Made by a program: the position numbers and the translations under genes
Part shown: in pieces, positions 1-12,600 of the stretch
Numbering within the stretch: the stretch's first letter is position 1
How the letters are laid out: every line of letters starts with the position of its first letter
NCBI GenBank assembly: GCA_035771165.1
Contig: JAWNZC010000220.1
Coordinates: 214,501-278,500 of the forward strand
Length of the DNA stretch: 64,000 nt
Reading direction: 5' to 3'
Source of the DNA: Paragorgia papillata
Lineage: Eukaryota; Cnidaria; Anthozoa; Scleralcyonacea; Coralliidae
Notes under the pieces: generated by a model
The model's database searches: none
What the model saw: only the letters and a program-made list of their open reading frames with translations
What the model was told of the DNA's origin: nothing

Positions 1-370
1 GGCTGCGAGTAAGGATGATTAGCCCGCAGTCCTTCATTCTTTGTCCCTCAAGAACTTATAAGCACGGATGGCGTGTGCTTTCAGCGCGCAGATCTCTGAC
101 GATCTCTCACAATCATGATGATGTTGACCAACAGTTACTTTTTTTTCTATATCTTTCAGGGCGCACAGTTTATTCAGTTTTTACAAAGTAAATACTTACC
201 ATCGCTTAATCTTGCTCCTGAATTAGTCCAGGTGAGTGAGCAACTTCTCCAGGTTGCGTCTTGGCGGTTGTTTTTTTCTTTTTTTCCTTGTGTTTGGCTT
301 TGTTTCTCTACAAGCAAAAATATAATAAAACAAGCTCAGATATCTTGGCTTCTGCAAGAAGTCCCCACTT

Positions 371-407
371 GACGAGTAAAATCGTCTGGCGTTAGCCAGG
401 GTAAAAT
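371..407 (+). repeat. Dispersed double-hairpin repeat, copy 1
   Basis: A 37-bp motif made of two adjacent short hairpins. The first is GACGA-gtaaaa-TCGTC and the second is CTGGC-gtta-GCCAG; GTAAAAT follows. Similar copies lie at 8373, 9436, 35121, 36582, 37099 and 51507, with an inverted copy near 51217. Several sit close to ends reading TTAACCCTTT or AAAGGGTTAA, so it is probably the inner part of a small MITE-like element. Confidence 0.75.
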
Positions 408-446
408 AGTGTGACATTAATTATAACTCAAAAACCAACTTTTATG

Positions 447-1026
447 TACTGTTTAATAAACGAGCAGGAGTGTTTTCTCAGATATAAAGACACGAGGCGA
501 AGCCGAGTGTTTTTATATCTATCTCAAACTCATTAATAATTCATGAAGAAAACAAAGGAAATCAGTACCGTGTTGGTGGTTTGGATATCGGAGGAAGAAA
601 TTACATAAATTAAGCAAACTTTCATCTTGATTTTCTCTTAAAATACTGATTTGTTTGAGATGCTATATCATACACTCGGAGGAGTGTTTCATCAGGATAT
701 CCAAACACCTCGAAGTTTGTTCAAAAACCTCGGCTTCGCCTCGGTTTTCAACAAACGTCTCGGTGTTTGGATATCCTGATGAAACACTCCTCCTCGTGTA
801 TGATATATTACGTAAAACACGAACTGCGAGTTTATTGAATGGCTTCAAAAACGAACCACTTGGTAAGTTCATTGGCGTAGTAAGTTTGAAAAATAACCTT
901 GTCTAAGCCGAGAAAATCAAAGCTAAAGTTTATGTAAATCAGGAGGTATCTTTATCACATATAAAGACACTGATTACACTTTAATTTCTTTTGATTTTCC
1001 CTCATGAATTATTAATGAGTTTTTGA
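447..1026. mobile_element. Palindromic MITE-like element, family D
   Basis: Inverted termini read CTCATTAATAATTCATGA near 528 and its reverse complement near 1003. The interior is a large palindrome around 690-800, in which a 'gaggagtgtttcatcagga' segment is mirrored and the centre reads CCTCGGCTTCGCCTCGG. Related copies occur at 12590-12880, 35375-35935, 53270-53850 and 60200-60450. No transposase is present. Confidence 0.7.
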
Positions 1027-1682
1027 AGATTTTTTCGTGCTCTCCCAACTTTGAACGTGCACTATCCATAAGTCGATTTGACCATGAACCATTTTTTAAA
1101 TATATAAGTAAGGGCAAAATGTACGATTGCCTGTTAGAGGGTTAAGCATAGTGCTGTAAGTTACTTTGTAATTTGAGTAACGGTAAATAAGATATATTAC
1201 ACTCAGGCTTCATATGCGATGAATGTTTGTCTTTCAGGAGTATTGTCGAATCGTCGAACAAACAGACGCTAAACAGTTCAAAAACTTTTTAAAAGTAAGT
1301 ATTTGAAAACTTTCTAAAATTAAGTATATGAATACTTTCTGAAAGTAGAAAAACATGTTTTTAATCAATGTCTATATAATATCTTAATATTTTGTTCTTT
1401 ATTTTAGGTTTTCTTTAACAGTTTTAAGTCATGACAGGAGCCAGTGTTGGTTTGAAAATGTTCTGGCGTGATCAATGGTTGAAAGGACAACGACAACAGA
1501 GTTAGGATAGCACTCTAAGATGACTGTAACATAAAATGGAATGGAATTTAATAAAATGTGAACGTGTACTCGGATTTTTTCCTTTTACATGACAGTGATA
1601 TGTCTGATGTATGGTTCATATGATATGGTTATTTATAAGATATGAAATGTAACTGAGGAAAATTAGCATAAACTAATATCAC

Positions 1683-2096
1683 TGCAGGGACGTAGCGAAG
1701 GGATTTGGGGGGGGGGGGGGGGGGGGTGTCATGACAATGACCAACTTTTTGCAATGATAAATGAAAATTTTCATATCAGAGACATAGTGTAAAAAAGGTG
1801 AGAATTGATCGAAAAACTTGTAATGTATAAACGGGTATTTAGGAGCTGGGCGAAACAAGACAAGACAGAAACATTTTATTTTTATGGAAACAATCAAAAT
1901 TCACTGAAATTCAAAGTGTTCTGAATGTTAATCTAAAAGTAACCAATAAAGCGGAAAACATGTTTAACAATTACACTGGTAATCAGCAGCAGCAATTCCT
2001 CGTTTGACCAACTATTTGATATTTAGAATTATTGGGGTGTCGCCCCCCCCCCCCCCCCCCCCTACACACACACACATCCCAGTCGCCATGCCCCTG
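1683..2096. mobile_element. MITE bounded by poly-G and poly-C runs
   Basis: The ends are inverted: CAGGGACGTAGCGA at the left mirrors CAGGGGCATGGCGA read from the right. An approximate 8-bp duplication (aatatcac / aatatcag) flanks the element, as expected for hAT-type insertion. A run of about 20 G lies just inside the left end and about 22 C just inside the right end, so the homopolymers belong to the terminal repeats. There is no coding capacity. Confidence 0.6.
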
Positions 2097-2299
2097 AATA
2101 TCAGTATAATACTATCTACTCATCGTGTTTATTAATATTTTAGTTTTCACCCTTGATGATCGTGATCGCCAACCATCATCATCAAGTCCCAAAATCTGAT
2201 TCCCCACTGAGTAAGAACTGGGTACGAGTATATTATTTTGCTGACCTTGCATTTTTAACGGAAGAATTCGACCTCGCATTGCTCGCATAACAGAAAGAA

Positions 2300-2415
2300 C
2301 TTACTTCCGGTCGCTCAGTTTCTTATGAAGAAGCTTTCCAACAGGCTTCGAAAAGTGAAAGCAACGGCAACCAAACGAAAAGACGTAATGCTAGAAAACT
2401 AGTCCACTTAATAAG
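2300..2415 (+). promoter_or_regulatory. Likely TBK1 promoter / 5' UTR exon
   Basis: An ETS-type site ACTTCCGG lies at 2303-2310. A strong-looking donor AAG|GTATG ends a possible noncoding exon at 2415. The matching acceptor would be the pyrimidine-rich tract ending in 'acattacag' near 3653, 29 nt before the TBK1 ATG. GAAAAGTGAAAG at 2350-2361 fits the IRF-binding consensus AANNGAAA. Exon use and the start site are inferred from signals alone. Confidence 0.45.
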
Positions 2416-3652
2416 GTATGATGCTGTTCTTCATGACAATAAATAAAGCAAGCGTCACACATTAATCCAAGTACTGAAATAATGGTAATTTATATAAAGT
2501 CAAGTATTCCACGGTTGAGCTGTATATAAACAGAGGTATATCACTTATTTATATTTTATATCAGATCGGAACTGAATTGGTAGACAGGCTGTTTTGTATT
2601 AGGTAAACGCACAGATCAGAACTGTTCAATGTTGTTGTTACAATGATCTAATATCTGTACGTGTTAGACATCGTTAATTCTAATTTTTAAGGCGATATTG
2701 TGTGTCTGTCCATAGTTAATATATATGGTCTGTCTGAGGTTGAAGAATGCGATTGAATCTTAATACCGGTTCATATTTCCGTCATCGTTGGTAAATATTT
2801 ATAATAAATACGCAGTAGTATTAAAATTAATTCGATACTAGTACTGCCAAGGCTCTATTTTCAAAACTCGGTTTCTACTGGATTGCTTGTAACATTTTAT
2901 AGACAGTAAAAACGTTTGCATCTAGCATTCGTGTGATGTAAATAAAATTATGGGGATAACCCCTTTCTGAGTTCACATGATATCATACGCCAGAAGGACA
3001 CCGTTCACGCTGCGCTTGCACAAAACACGATTGGCATCCAATCAAATGTTTACATTAATGTCACATGTCAGTCCAATATTTTGAATGTAAGGCAACTACT
3101 ACGTGGGTTCTGCCAACAAACTCGATATTTCTTTTTGAGCATGCCATATAAACAGTTGCCAAGATACTATTTTGGGCCCAGGCTCTAACGTGTTACTTGC
3201 TATTTTCCTGCTTGTGGGTGTTCATAAACTAGAACTTGTTTGACCAGTTCAAAACCTGACTGACTTGCCCCAAACTAGGGGTGAAGATTGGGTTTGTTAG
3301 CAGAGCCCACTTTCCCCCAAAGCCTGCGTAGGTTGGAAACAGGCTCTGACTACTTACAGGGGTAGGCAACTACATATTGGGCAGCAAACTTTAGACAGGT
3401 TGCACAAGGTATACTGTATTTACTTGCCAATCACACGATTATTATTTGTTCGGTATATAGTATAGTACGGCTAGCGCTGTGAGTGGATATATATTGTGAC
3501 AACATTGAATAATTAACATATACCCAGCTATATATATCACTCTACTCTAGTATTTTCATGATTGGTCATACAATCAAATCGTTTTATCATTTTAGTAAAG
3601 TTTTATCATCATGTTAATCTTGAAATAAGTTAATGTACTGTCTTTACATTAC
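2416..3652 (+). other. Presumed TBK1 5' UTR intron
   Basis: No gene or clear mobile element was recognised here. The stretch would be an intron if the donor at 2415/2416 and the acceptor near 3653 are used together. Confidence 0.35.
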
Positions 3653-3681
3653 AGATAATAATCTTAAAACTTACAGTCATT

Positions 3682-6600
3682 ATGGCTTCAAAAGCCACTC
3701 GAGGACCTGAAGCAAGTGAGAATTATTTCTGGTACATAGAGGATGCAATTGGCCATGGAGCAACAGGTTTTGTCTACAAATGTCGAGAAAATGTATGTTC
3801 ACTTGTCATGTGTAATGATTGTTAGCCCACGGGTGTACAAAATTTCCAGATTTTTTGTACGATCCCCAGTCAGCCCACAAGTGTACAAAATTTCCAGATT
3901 TTTTGTACGATCCCCAGTGAGCCCACGAGCGTACAAAATTTCCAGATTTTTTGTACGATCCCCAGTCAGCCCACGAGCGTACAAAATTTCCAGATTTTTT
4001 TGTACAATCCCCAGTCAGCCCACAAAATTTCCAGATTTTTTGTACGATCCCCAGTCAGGCCACGGGCATACAAAATTTCCAGATTTTTTTGTAAGATCCC
4101 CATGAATATTACAGCAAACTGTACAGGTGTACTGTATAAATTCAATCAATCAATCAATAAATAAATATATATTCAAGGTACTCTAATGAATAAGACAAAA
4201 GATATACACTGTATCAGCAGTGGTGCTGTCAGTGTACAAAAAATCTGAAAATTTTGTACGCTCAGCAGTGGTGCGGAGCATACAAAAAATCTGTATACCA
4301 TATTACAGTATACATAAACTAGATGTTAAGCCTATAATAAGATCCCCTATATTATCAAATGTGAATTTTTAACTTTTGATATATTGTTTACAGAAAACAG
4401 GAAAAGAATTTGCAGCAAAGGTGTTCAATATTCAGGGAATGAACAGACCAAATTTTGTAACTGAACGAGAACTAGAAGTTTTACGAAAATTTAAAGAGTG
4501 CCAACATGAGAACATTGTGAAAATCATTACCATTGAAGAACAGGTAAAGTACAGTTACATTACAGTATAACAATGCAGTGCAGTCCAGTATAGTACAGTG
4601 CTACAGTACAGTACAGTTATAGTACAGTACAGTGTAGTGCAGTATACACTTGTAGTTACAGTGCAGTGCAGTGCACAAAAATCTTGAAATTTTGTACGAT
4701 TCCCAGTCAGGAGGCAATCGTACAAAAAATCTTGAAATTTTGTACGATTCCCAGTCAGGAGGCAATCGTACAAATAATCTTGAAATTTTGTACGATTCCC
4801 AGTCAGGAGGCAATCGTACAAAAAATCTTGAAATTTTGTACGATTCCCAGTCAGGAGGCAATCGTACAAATAATCTTGAAATTTTGTACGATTCCCAGTC
4901 AGGAGGCAATCGTACAAAAAATCTTGAAATTTTGTACGATTCCCAGTCAGGAGGCAATCGTACAAAAAATCTTGAAATTTTGTACAATTCCCAGTCAGGA
5001 GGCAATCGTACAAAAAATCTTGAAATTTTGTACGATTCCCAGTCAGGAGGCAATCGTACAAAAAATCTTGAAATTTTGTACGATTCCCAGTCAGGAGGCA
5101 ATCGTACAAAAAATCTTGAAATTTTGTACGATTCCCAGTCAGGAGGCAATCGTACAAAAAATCTTGAAATTTTGTACGATTCCCAGTCAGGAGGCAATCG
5201 TACAAAAAATCTTGAAATTTTGTACGATTCCCAGTCAGGAGGCAATCGTACAAAAAATCTTGAAATTTTGTACGATTCCCAGTCAGGAGGCAATCGTACA
5301 AAAAATCTTGAAATTTTGTACGATTCCCAGTCAGGAGGCAATCGTACAAAAAATCTTGAAATTTTGTACGATTCCCAGTCAGGAGGCAATCGTACAAAAA
5401 ATCTTGAAATTTTGTACGATTCCCAGTCAGGAGGCAATCGTACAAAAAATCTTGAAATTTTGTACGATTCCCAGTCAGGAGGCAATCGTACAAAAAATCT
5501 TGAAATTTTGTACGATTCCCAGTCAGGAGGCAATCGTACAAAAAATCTTGAAATTTTGTACGATTCCCAGTCAGGAGGCAATCGTACAAAAAATCTTGAA
5601 ATTTTGTACGATTCCCAGTCAGGAGGCAATCGTACAAAAAATCTTGAAATTTTGTACGATTCCCAGTCAGGAGGCAATCGTACAAAAAATCTTGAAATTT
5701 TGTACGATTCCCAGTCAGGAGGCAATCGTACAAAAAATCTTGAAATTTTGTACGATTCCCAGTCAGGAGGCAATCGTACAAAAAATCTTGAAATTTTGTA
5801 CGATTCCCAGTCAGGAGGCAATCGTACAAAAAATCTTGAAATTTTGTACGATTCCCAGTCAGGAGGCAATCGTACAAAAAATCTTGAAATTTTGTACGAT
5901 TCCCAGTCAGGAGGCAATCGTACAAAAAATCTTGAAATTTTGTACGATTCCCAGTCAGGAGGCAATCGTACAAAAAATCTTGAAATTTTGTACGATTCCC
6001 AGTCAGGAGGCAATCGTACAAAAAATCTTGAAATTTTGTACGATTCCCAGTCAGGAGGCAATCGTACAAAAAATCTTGAAATTTTGTACGATTCCCAGTC
6101 AGGAGGCAATCGTACAAATAATCTTGAAATTTTGTACGATTCCCAGTCAGGAGGCAATCGTACAAATAATCTTGAAATTTTGTACGATTCCCAGTCAGGA
6201 GGCAATCGTACAAAAAATCTTGAAATTTTGTACGATTCCCAGTCAGGAGGCAATCGTACAAAAAATCTTGAAATTTTGTACAATTCCCAGTCAGGAGGCA
6301 ATCGTACAAAAAATCTTGAAATTTTGTACGATTCCCAGTCAGGAGGCAATCGTACAAAAAATCTTGAAATTTTGTACGATTCCCAGTCAGGAGGCAATCG
6401 TACAAAAAATCTTGAAATTTTGTACGATTCCCAGTCAGGAGGCAATCGTACAAAAAATCTTGAAATTTTGTACAATTCCCAGTCAGGAGGCAATCGTACA
6501 AAAAATCTTGAAATTTTGTACGATTCCCAGTCAGGAGGCAATCGTACAAAAAATCTTGAAATTTTGTACAATTCCCAGTCAGGAGGCAATCGTACAAAAA

Positions 6601-9600
6601 ATCTTGAAATTTTGTACGATTCCCAGTCAGGAGGCAATCGTACAAAAAATCTTGAAATTTTGTACGATTCCCAGTCAGGAGGCAATCGTACAAAAAATCT
6701 TGAAATTTTGTACGATTCCCAGTCAGGAGGCAATCGTACAAAAAATCTTGAAATTTTGTACAATTCCCAGTCAGGAGGCAATCGTACAAAAAATCTTGAA
6801 ATTTTGTACGATTCCCAGTCAGGAGGCAATCGTACAAAAAATCTTGAAATTTTGTACGATTCCCAGTCAGGAGGCAATCGTACAAAAAATCTTGAAATTT
6901 TGTACGATTCCCAGTCAGGAGGCAATCGTACAAAAAATCTTGAAATTTTGTACGATTCCCAGTCAGGAGGCAATCGTACAAAAAATCTTGAAATTTTGTA
7001 CGATTCCCAGTCAGGAGGCAATCGTACAAAAAATCTTGAAATTTTGTACGATTCCCAGTCAGGAGGCAATCGTACAAAAAATCTTGAAATTTTGTACGAT
7101 TCCCAGTCAGGAGGCAATCGTACAAAAAATCTTGAAATTTTGTACGATTCCCAGTCAGGAGGCAATCGTACAAAAAATCTTGAAATTTTGTACGATTCCC
7201 AGTCAGGAGGCAATCGTACAAAAAATCTTGAAATTTTGTACGATTCCCAGTCAGGAGGCAATCGTACAAAAAATCTTGAAATTTTGTACGATTCCCAGTC
7301 AGGAGGCAATCGTACAAAAAATCTTGAAATTTTGTACGATTCCCAGTCAGGAGGCAATCGTACAAAAAATCTTGAAATTTTGTACGATTCCCAGTCAGGA
7401 GGCAATCGTACAAAAAATCTTGAAATTTTGTACGATTCCCAGTCAGGAGGCAATCGTACAAAAAATCTTGAAATTTTGTACGATTCCCAGTCAGGAGGCA
7501 ATCGTACAAAAAATCTTGAAATTTTGTACGATTCCCAGTCAGGAGGCAATCGTACAAAAAATCTTGAAATTTTGTACGATTCCCAGTCAGGAGGCAATCG
7601 TACAAAAAATCTTGAAATTTTGTACGATTCCCAGTCAGGAGGCAATCGTACAAAAAATCTTGAAATTTTGTACGATTCCCAGTCAGGAGGCAATCGTACA
7701 AAAAATCTTGAAATTTTGTACGATTCCCAGTCAGGAGGCAATCGTACAAAAAATCTTGAAATTTTGTACGATTCCCAGTCAGGAGGCAATCGTACAAAAA
7801 ATCTTGAAATTTTGTACGATTCCCAGTCAGGAGGCAATCGTACAAAAAGTTCATCAATTCATCAAAGTTCATCAATTCATGAACAAATTTTCACCAGGGA
7901 GTGCAGTACAGTGGCTGTCATGCACTCATGCAGTAAGCAGATAATTAGTATAATTGATAATAATTTGAATTCAGAAGTACATCATGCAATTAGCTTGAAT
8001 CATAGAACATAAATAAAGTTGGTAGGCAGTTTTATTAGTTTGGTTATTTTTAAGCAGTTGATTGTGTTTGTATAGAAAAGCACTGGATTTCATACAATTA
8101 TTATGGAACTATGTGCTGGAGGCAGTCTTCATAACATACTTGAAAAACCAGAAAATGCTTTTGGATTTGAAGAGAGTGAGTTTAAGCAAGTGGTCACTGA
8201 TGTAGGTGAGTAATTAACCTAGCTTTCATGTATGGCTAGTTTCTGAGACGTCTCTCCTTGACCGCATGACGAGTACCGGTAATGGCATTATAAAGAGTAA
8301 AAAGATAAAGTTGTTCCACAAGAAAAATATGAACGAAAGGGTTAATGCCTTGTCTACCAGGGATCTTCTCTTGACAAATTAAATCATCTGACGTTAGCCA
8401 GAGTAAAATACTTGGAGATAGATGACATCAGTTTTTAACCCCTTGACTACCAGAGGGTTAAATATCATTATCATTAAATGTTCATTTAAAACTTTTTTCT
8501 CTCTTAAACTTCTAGTTTCAGGGATGAAATATTTAAATGACCAAGGAATAATCCATCGAGACATCAAGCCTGGAAATATTTTAAGATACATCAAAGATGA
8601 CAGAAGGTAAAACTTTTTAACAAAATGAAATTAAAATAACTGAAAATAAATTAAACAACTGTTCAACCCATTGCTGCCTAGGATGTCTAGGTGTTGTCCC
8701 TTTGCTACGAAAAATTGTCTGGCATTAGACAGAGTTATGATATAGTTGTACATATACCCAGTGCTGTGAGTAACTTCGTTACAAGTAACTAGTTACAGTA
8801 ACTAGTTACATTTTCAAGTAACTGTAACTGAAACTAGTTACTTTTTCTGAAGAAGTAACTGTAACTATAACTAGTTACTTTTTGAAGAAGTAACTATAAC
8901 TAGTTACTTTTTTAAAGAACTGTAACTAGTTACAATATTTGGTTAAAAAATGTGACTATAGTTACTGATATTCAGTTGAGGATGTCATTCTTTCTTGATA
9001 AAAATGGTTTTGATATAATAATAAATGTACATTATGTACACATTTGACTATTTCTGCTTAGTGACAACTATATTTGGGCATTTAGCTGTAAAAACATAAT
9101 TATGGTACTGGTATCTAAAAACCAGTCATTTCTTTGTTGATTCTAGTAACACAGACAATGGAATGTAACTTTGTAACTAGTTACAAAATTTTTGAAGTAA
9201 CTTTGTAACTGTAACTAGTTACTTTCTTTTCGTTGTAACTTTTATCGGTAACTAGTTACTTTTCTAACGATGTAACTATAACTAGTTACAAAAATTATGT
9301 AACTTTTACAGTACTGCATATACATGTACTGGTAGTGCATGTGGTACATTTGTGAGCTTGGTGTAATGTAACAGACGTAGAGTCAAGCAAAACCTTAACC
9401 CTTTAACTGACCCACATGTCAGGAGGTCTTCCCATGATGAGTAAAATCATCTTGCGTTAGACAGAGTAAAAAGTAAAATGCACCAATGGGAATGAAAACT
9501 TTAAAGGGCTGGCTGTGTTTGGCCAGCTGAGGCAGGAATGGGTTAAGCTAAATTGTTGCATGATTATAATTTTAATTTGTGTCTGTTTTTTAACTCATTC

Positions 9601-12600
9601 TTTGTCAAAGTTCTGTTTACAAACTAACCGACTTTGGAGCTGCCAGAGAACTGAAAGCTGAAGAGCAATTTATGTCAGTTTACGGCACGGAAGAGTACTT
9701 GGTATGAAATTAGTTTCTTGCTTTTTTTTTGTGAAATGAAATGACCTGATAGGGTCAAGGAATCAACATCACTTAAGGTTGATCTTGGTGCCAATATCTT
9801 TTTTTGTTTTTTAATTTGGCAGCATCCTGATTTGTATGAAAAAGGTGTTTTGAAACAAAATACAGCAGAAAAGACATTTGGTGCTAATGTAAGTTTGCAA
9901 TTGAATTCAATTTGTGATCAAAATGTTTTGATAGGTTCGAGGAATCACTAAATAGACATTAAATATAATTATATATTTATATATAATTAGTGAAATAATA
10001 TATATATATATATATATTAATTATATATATATATTATATATATATATATATATAGTTCAATCTACAGACATGTGTTGTAGCTTGGAACAATCTAGATGTG
10101 AGAACACTGAGTTATATATACCCAAGCAGTTGCTGGTGACAAATGCTTGCAATTGTGGGGTAGTATAAGTATTGCACACATCTAGAGAGCATGACAAGGG
10201 TATTAGTGAGCATTGCATATATATATATATAAATTAGGTTGCATCTTACGCACGCTGTGATTGGTCAATTACCGTATTTATATCAGGCTATGCAAACATG
10301 GTTGTGACGTCATGGCACAGTTCTTAGTCTTATTTCATAAAATAAATGGATGCCCTGTGTTTATATAACCTGATGCAAACACTCGAGTGAATTTGGGAGA
10401 ATTCAAAAGTACTTATGTAAACCCTCGCCTACGGCTCTCGTGTTTGCATCAGGCTATATAAACACGGGCAGCCATTTTTTATTTCTTAAATATATATGTA
10501 TATATGTATATATCAATATATGTATATATGTATACATGTATGTATATATGTTAACATGTATATGTGTATAATATATATTTAAAACTAGTATTTGCTTTCT
10601 CATCAATAATAGGTTGATTTATGGAGTCTAGGGGCGACATTTTATCATATAGCGACTGGAAAACTTCCCTTTAGACCATTTGGAGGAAGAGCGAACCGAA
10701 ATACAATGTATGTTGCACACTTTTTTAAATCTCAACTCCGCAGCTCGCTCCGCAGTGAATTCGTAGTTTTAAATACTAAAATTTGGATTATGAATTTACC
10801 TTAACATCACTCTTGCTGTGTTTTGGAGTCCTCTGAAACGTGTCTTGTATTACAACCAAAGTTTAGTTTGCTTTTTAAATCTTCTTCACTCTAATAAAAT
10901 GAAAGTAAGGTTCACTGTTTCATGTTTTGAAGGCCATTGTTTTGTACTTTAAATGTTCCCGCCAAAACACCGCCATCTTGAAAACCGCGTGTGGCCTGGT
11001 GTCTAGAGAAGGGGAATTACTGCTGGGATCTGGGACCACGTTTTGAGTCAGAGACCACGATCCTTTTGGTCAGCGCCAAAAATCGCTGGCCAAAATGATC
11101 GTGGCCTGAATGGGTCGTTCAGTTGGATTTAGAAGTTCGATGCTCAGCACAATTAAATAAAATATATTTTTAATCAGATGGTTTTACAAGAATAGAGTTC
11201 TCAGTCATGCGCACTTCAAGAAATTTTTCGCCGAGATGACGTGCCGTATTCCCTCCAGTTTGTAATAAGCCACTTCTCCCCCCTCTCTAATAAGCCCCCC
11301 TCTCTCTAATAAGCCCTCTCTGTCTCTAATAAGCCCCCCTCTCTAATAAATCACCTCTCCTCAATAAGCCCGTCCCTATAATAACCCCTTTTCTCCAAGA
11401 AGCCCCTTCTCTCAAATAAGCCCCTTCTCTCATAAGCCCCCCTCTAATAAGCCTCTTCTCTCTAATCAGCCCCTCTAATATAGATCCGATTTCAATGATT
11501 AGTTAACAGACGTCAGCCGGTATGCATTGAGCTTTAAAACTTTTTTAACCTTGCTTTTTAACTCAACTTCTTTTATTATAATTCTCACTACTAGTTTTCT
11601 AACGACGTTTCAGTGTTACCAAATCACTTTTGTAAATACGTTCCCAAAAGCAAAAAGAAAATCCTTTTTCCTTGTTTAGGTATGAAATAACAAGCAAAAA
11701 GAAACCTGGGATAATTTCTGGAATTCAGAAAGAAAAAGATGGCGCAATCGAGTGGAGCGATAAACTACCAGAGCATACGCGTCTTTCAACGTGAGTGTGG
11801 ACACATCAAGTGGAACGAAAATCGTAGAAAATAGAAATAAAGTTAACCCTTTGCTTCTTTGGCCTGCGTGAGACAGAGTAAAAAAATAAAAAGTGATGGA
11901 AATGAAAGGGGTATTGGCAATAAAAATTAAATTTGTCCCATTTGAAAAACCTCGTCAAATGGTATAAGAAGACCTTTTGTAATTTTCCTATATCTTTCTT
12001 GTGTTTTGAAATATTTCGACCAAAGACAGCGTGCTGTCCGCCATCTTGTTGTAATATTGGGTCTAATTAACCAGGAAATTGGTGACGTCACAAGCAGGGT
12101 AAACCTGATGAAACTACTCCGTGGGTGACCAAATTTCCACGGAAGGCTTTTTAAATGTTGTGGGTCAATTTAAAATGGAAATAGCGCAACAAAATCGAGT
12201 TTTTAGCTCATAATGTCATAAGGTTGGCAAGATAAAAATTTCACTTTACCCTGCTTATGATGTCACATGCATATCGAAAATAATTCCAAGATGGCGGACA
12301 GCAGGCTGTCTTTGGTCCAAATATTTCCAAAAACCAAAACAGATACGGAAAAATCGTAAAAGGTCTTCTTATACCATTTGATGAGTTCTTTCAAATGAGA
12401 CAAACTTAATTTTTATTGCCAATACCCTTTAAGCTCCCTACCAACCGTGGCACATCCTAGAGAATGGCGACGCGTGGATGAACTAAGGCGCTATAATTAA
12501 TTTGTGCGTGATTCTCTTTCGTGTGCCACGGTTAACATATAGATTAGTTACCTTGCATATTAAATGACCTACTATATTGTTTTCAAGAAACTCATTAATA

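Noticed and set aside
4674..7848. CRISPR-like regular array
   Set aside because: The units are identical throughout with no variable spacers, the host is eukaryotic and no cas genes are present; it is a minisatellite.
4555..8012. ORFs of about 1080-1110 codons on both strands with 16-residue repeats, looking like a giant repeat protein
   Set aside because: They come from a 48-bp unit without stops in several frames and lie between TBK1 exons 2 and 3; no single frame is favoured and neighbouring exons splice across.
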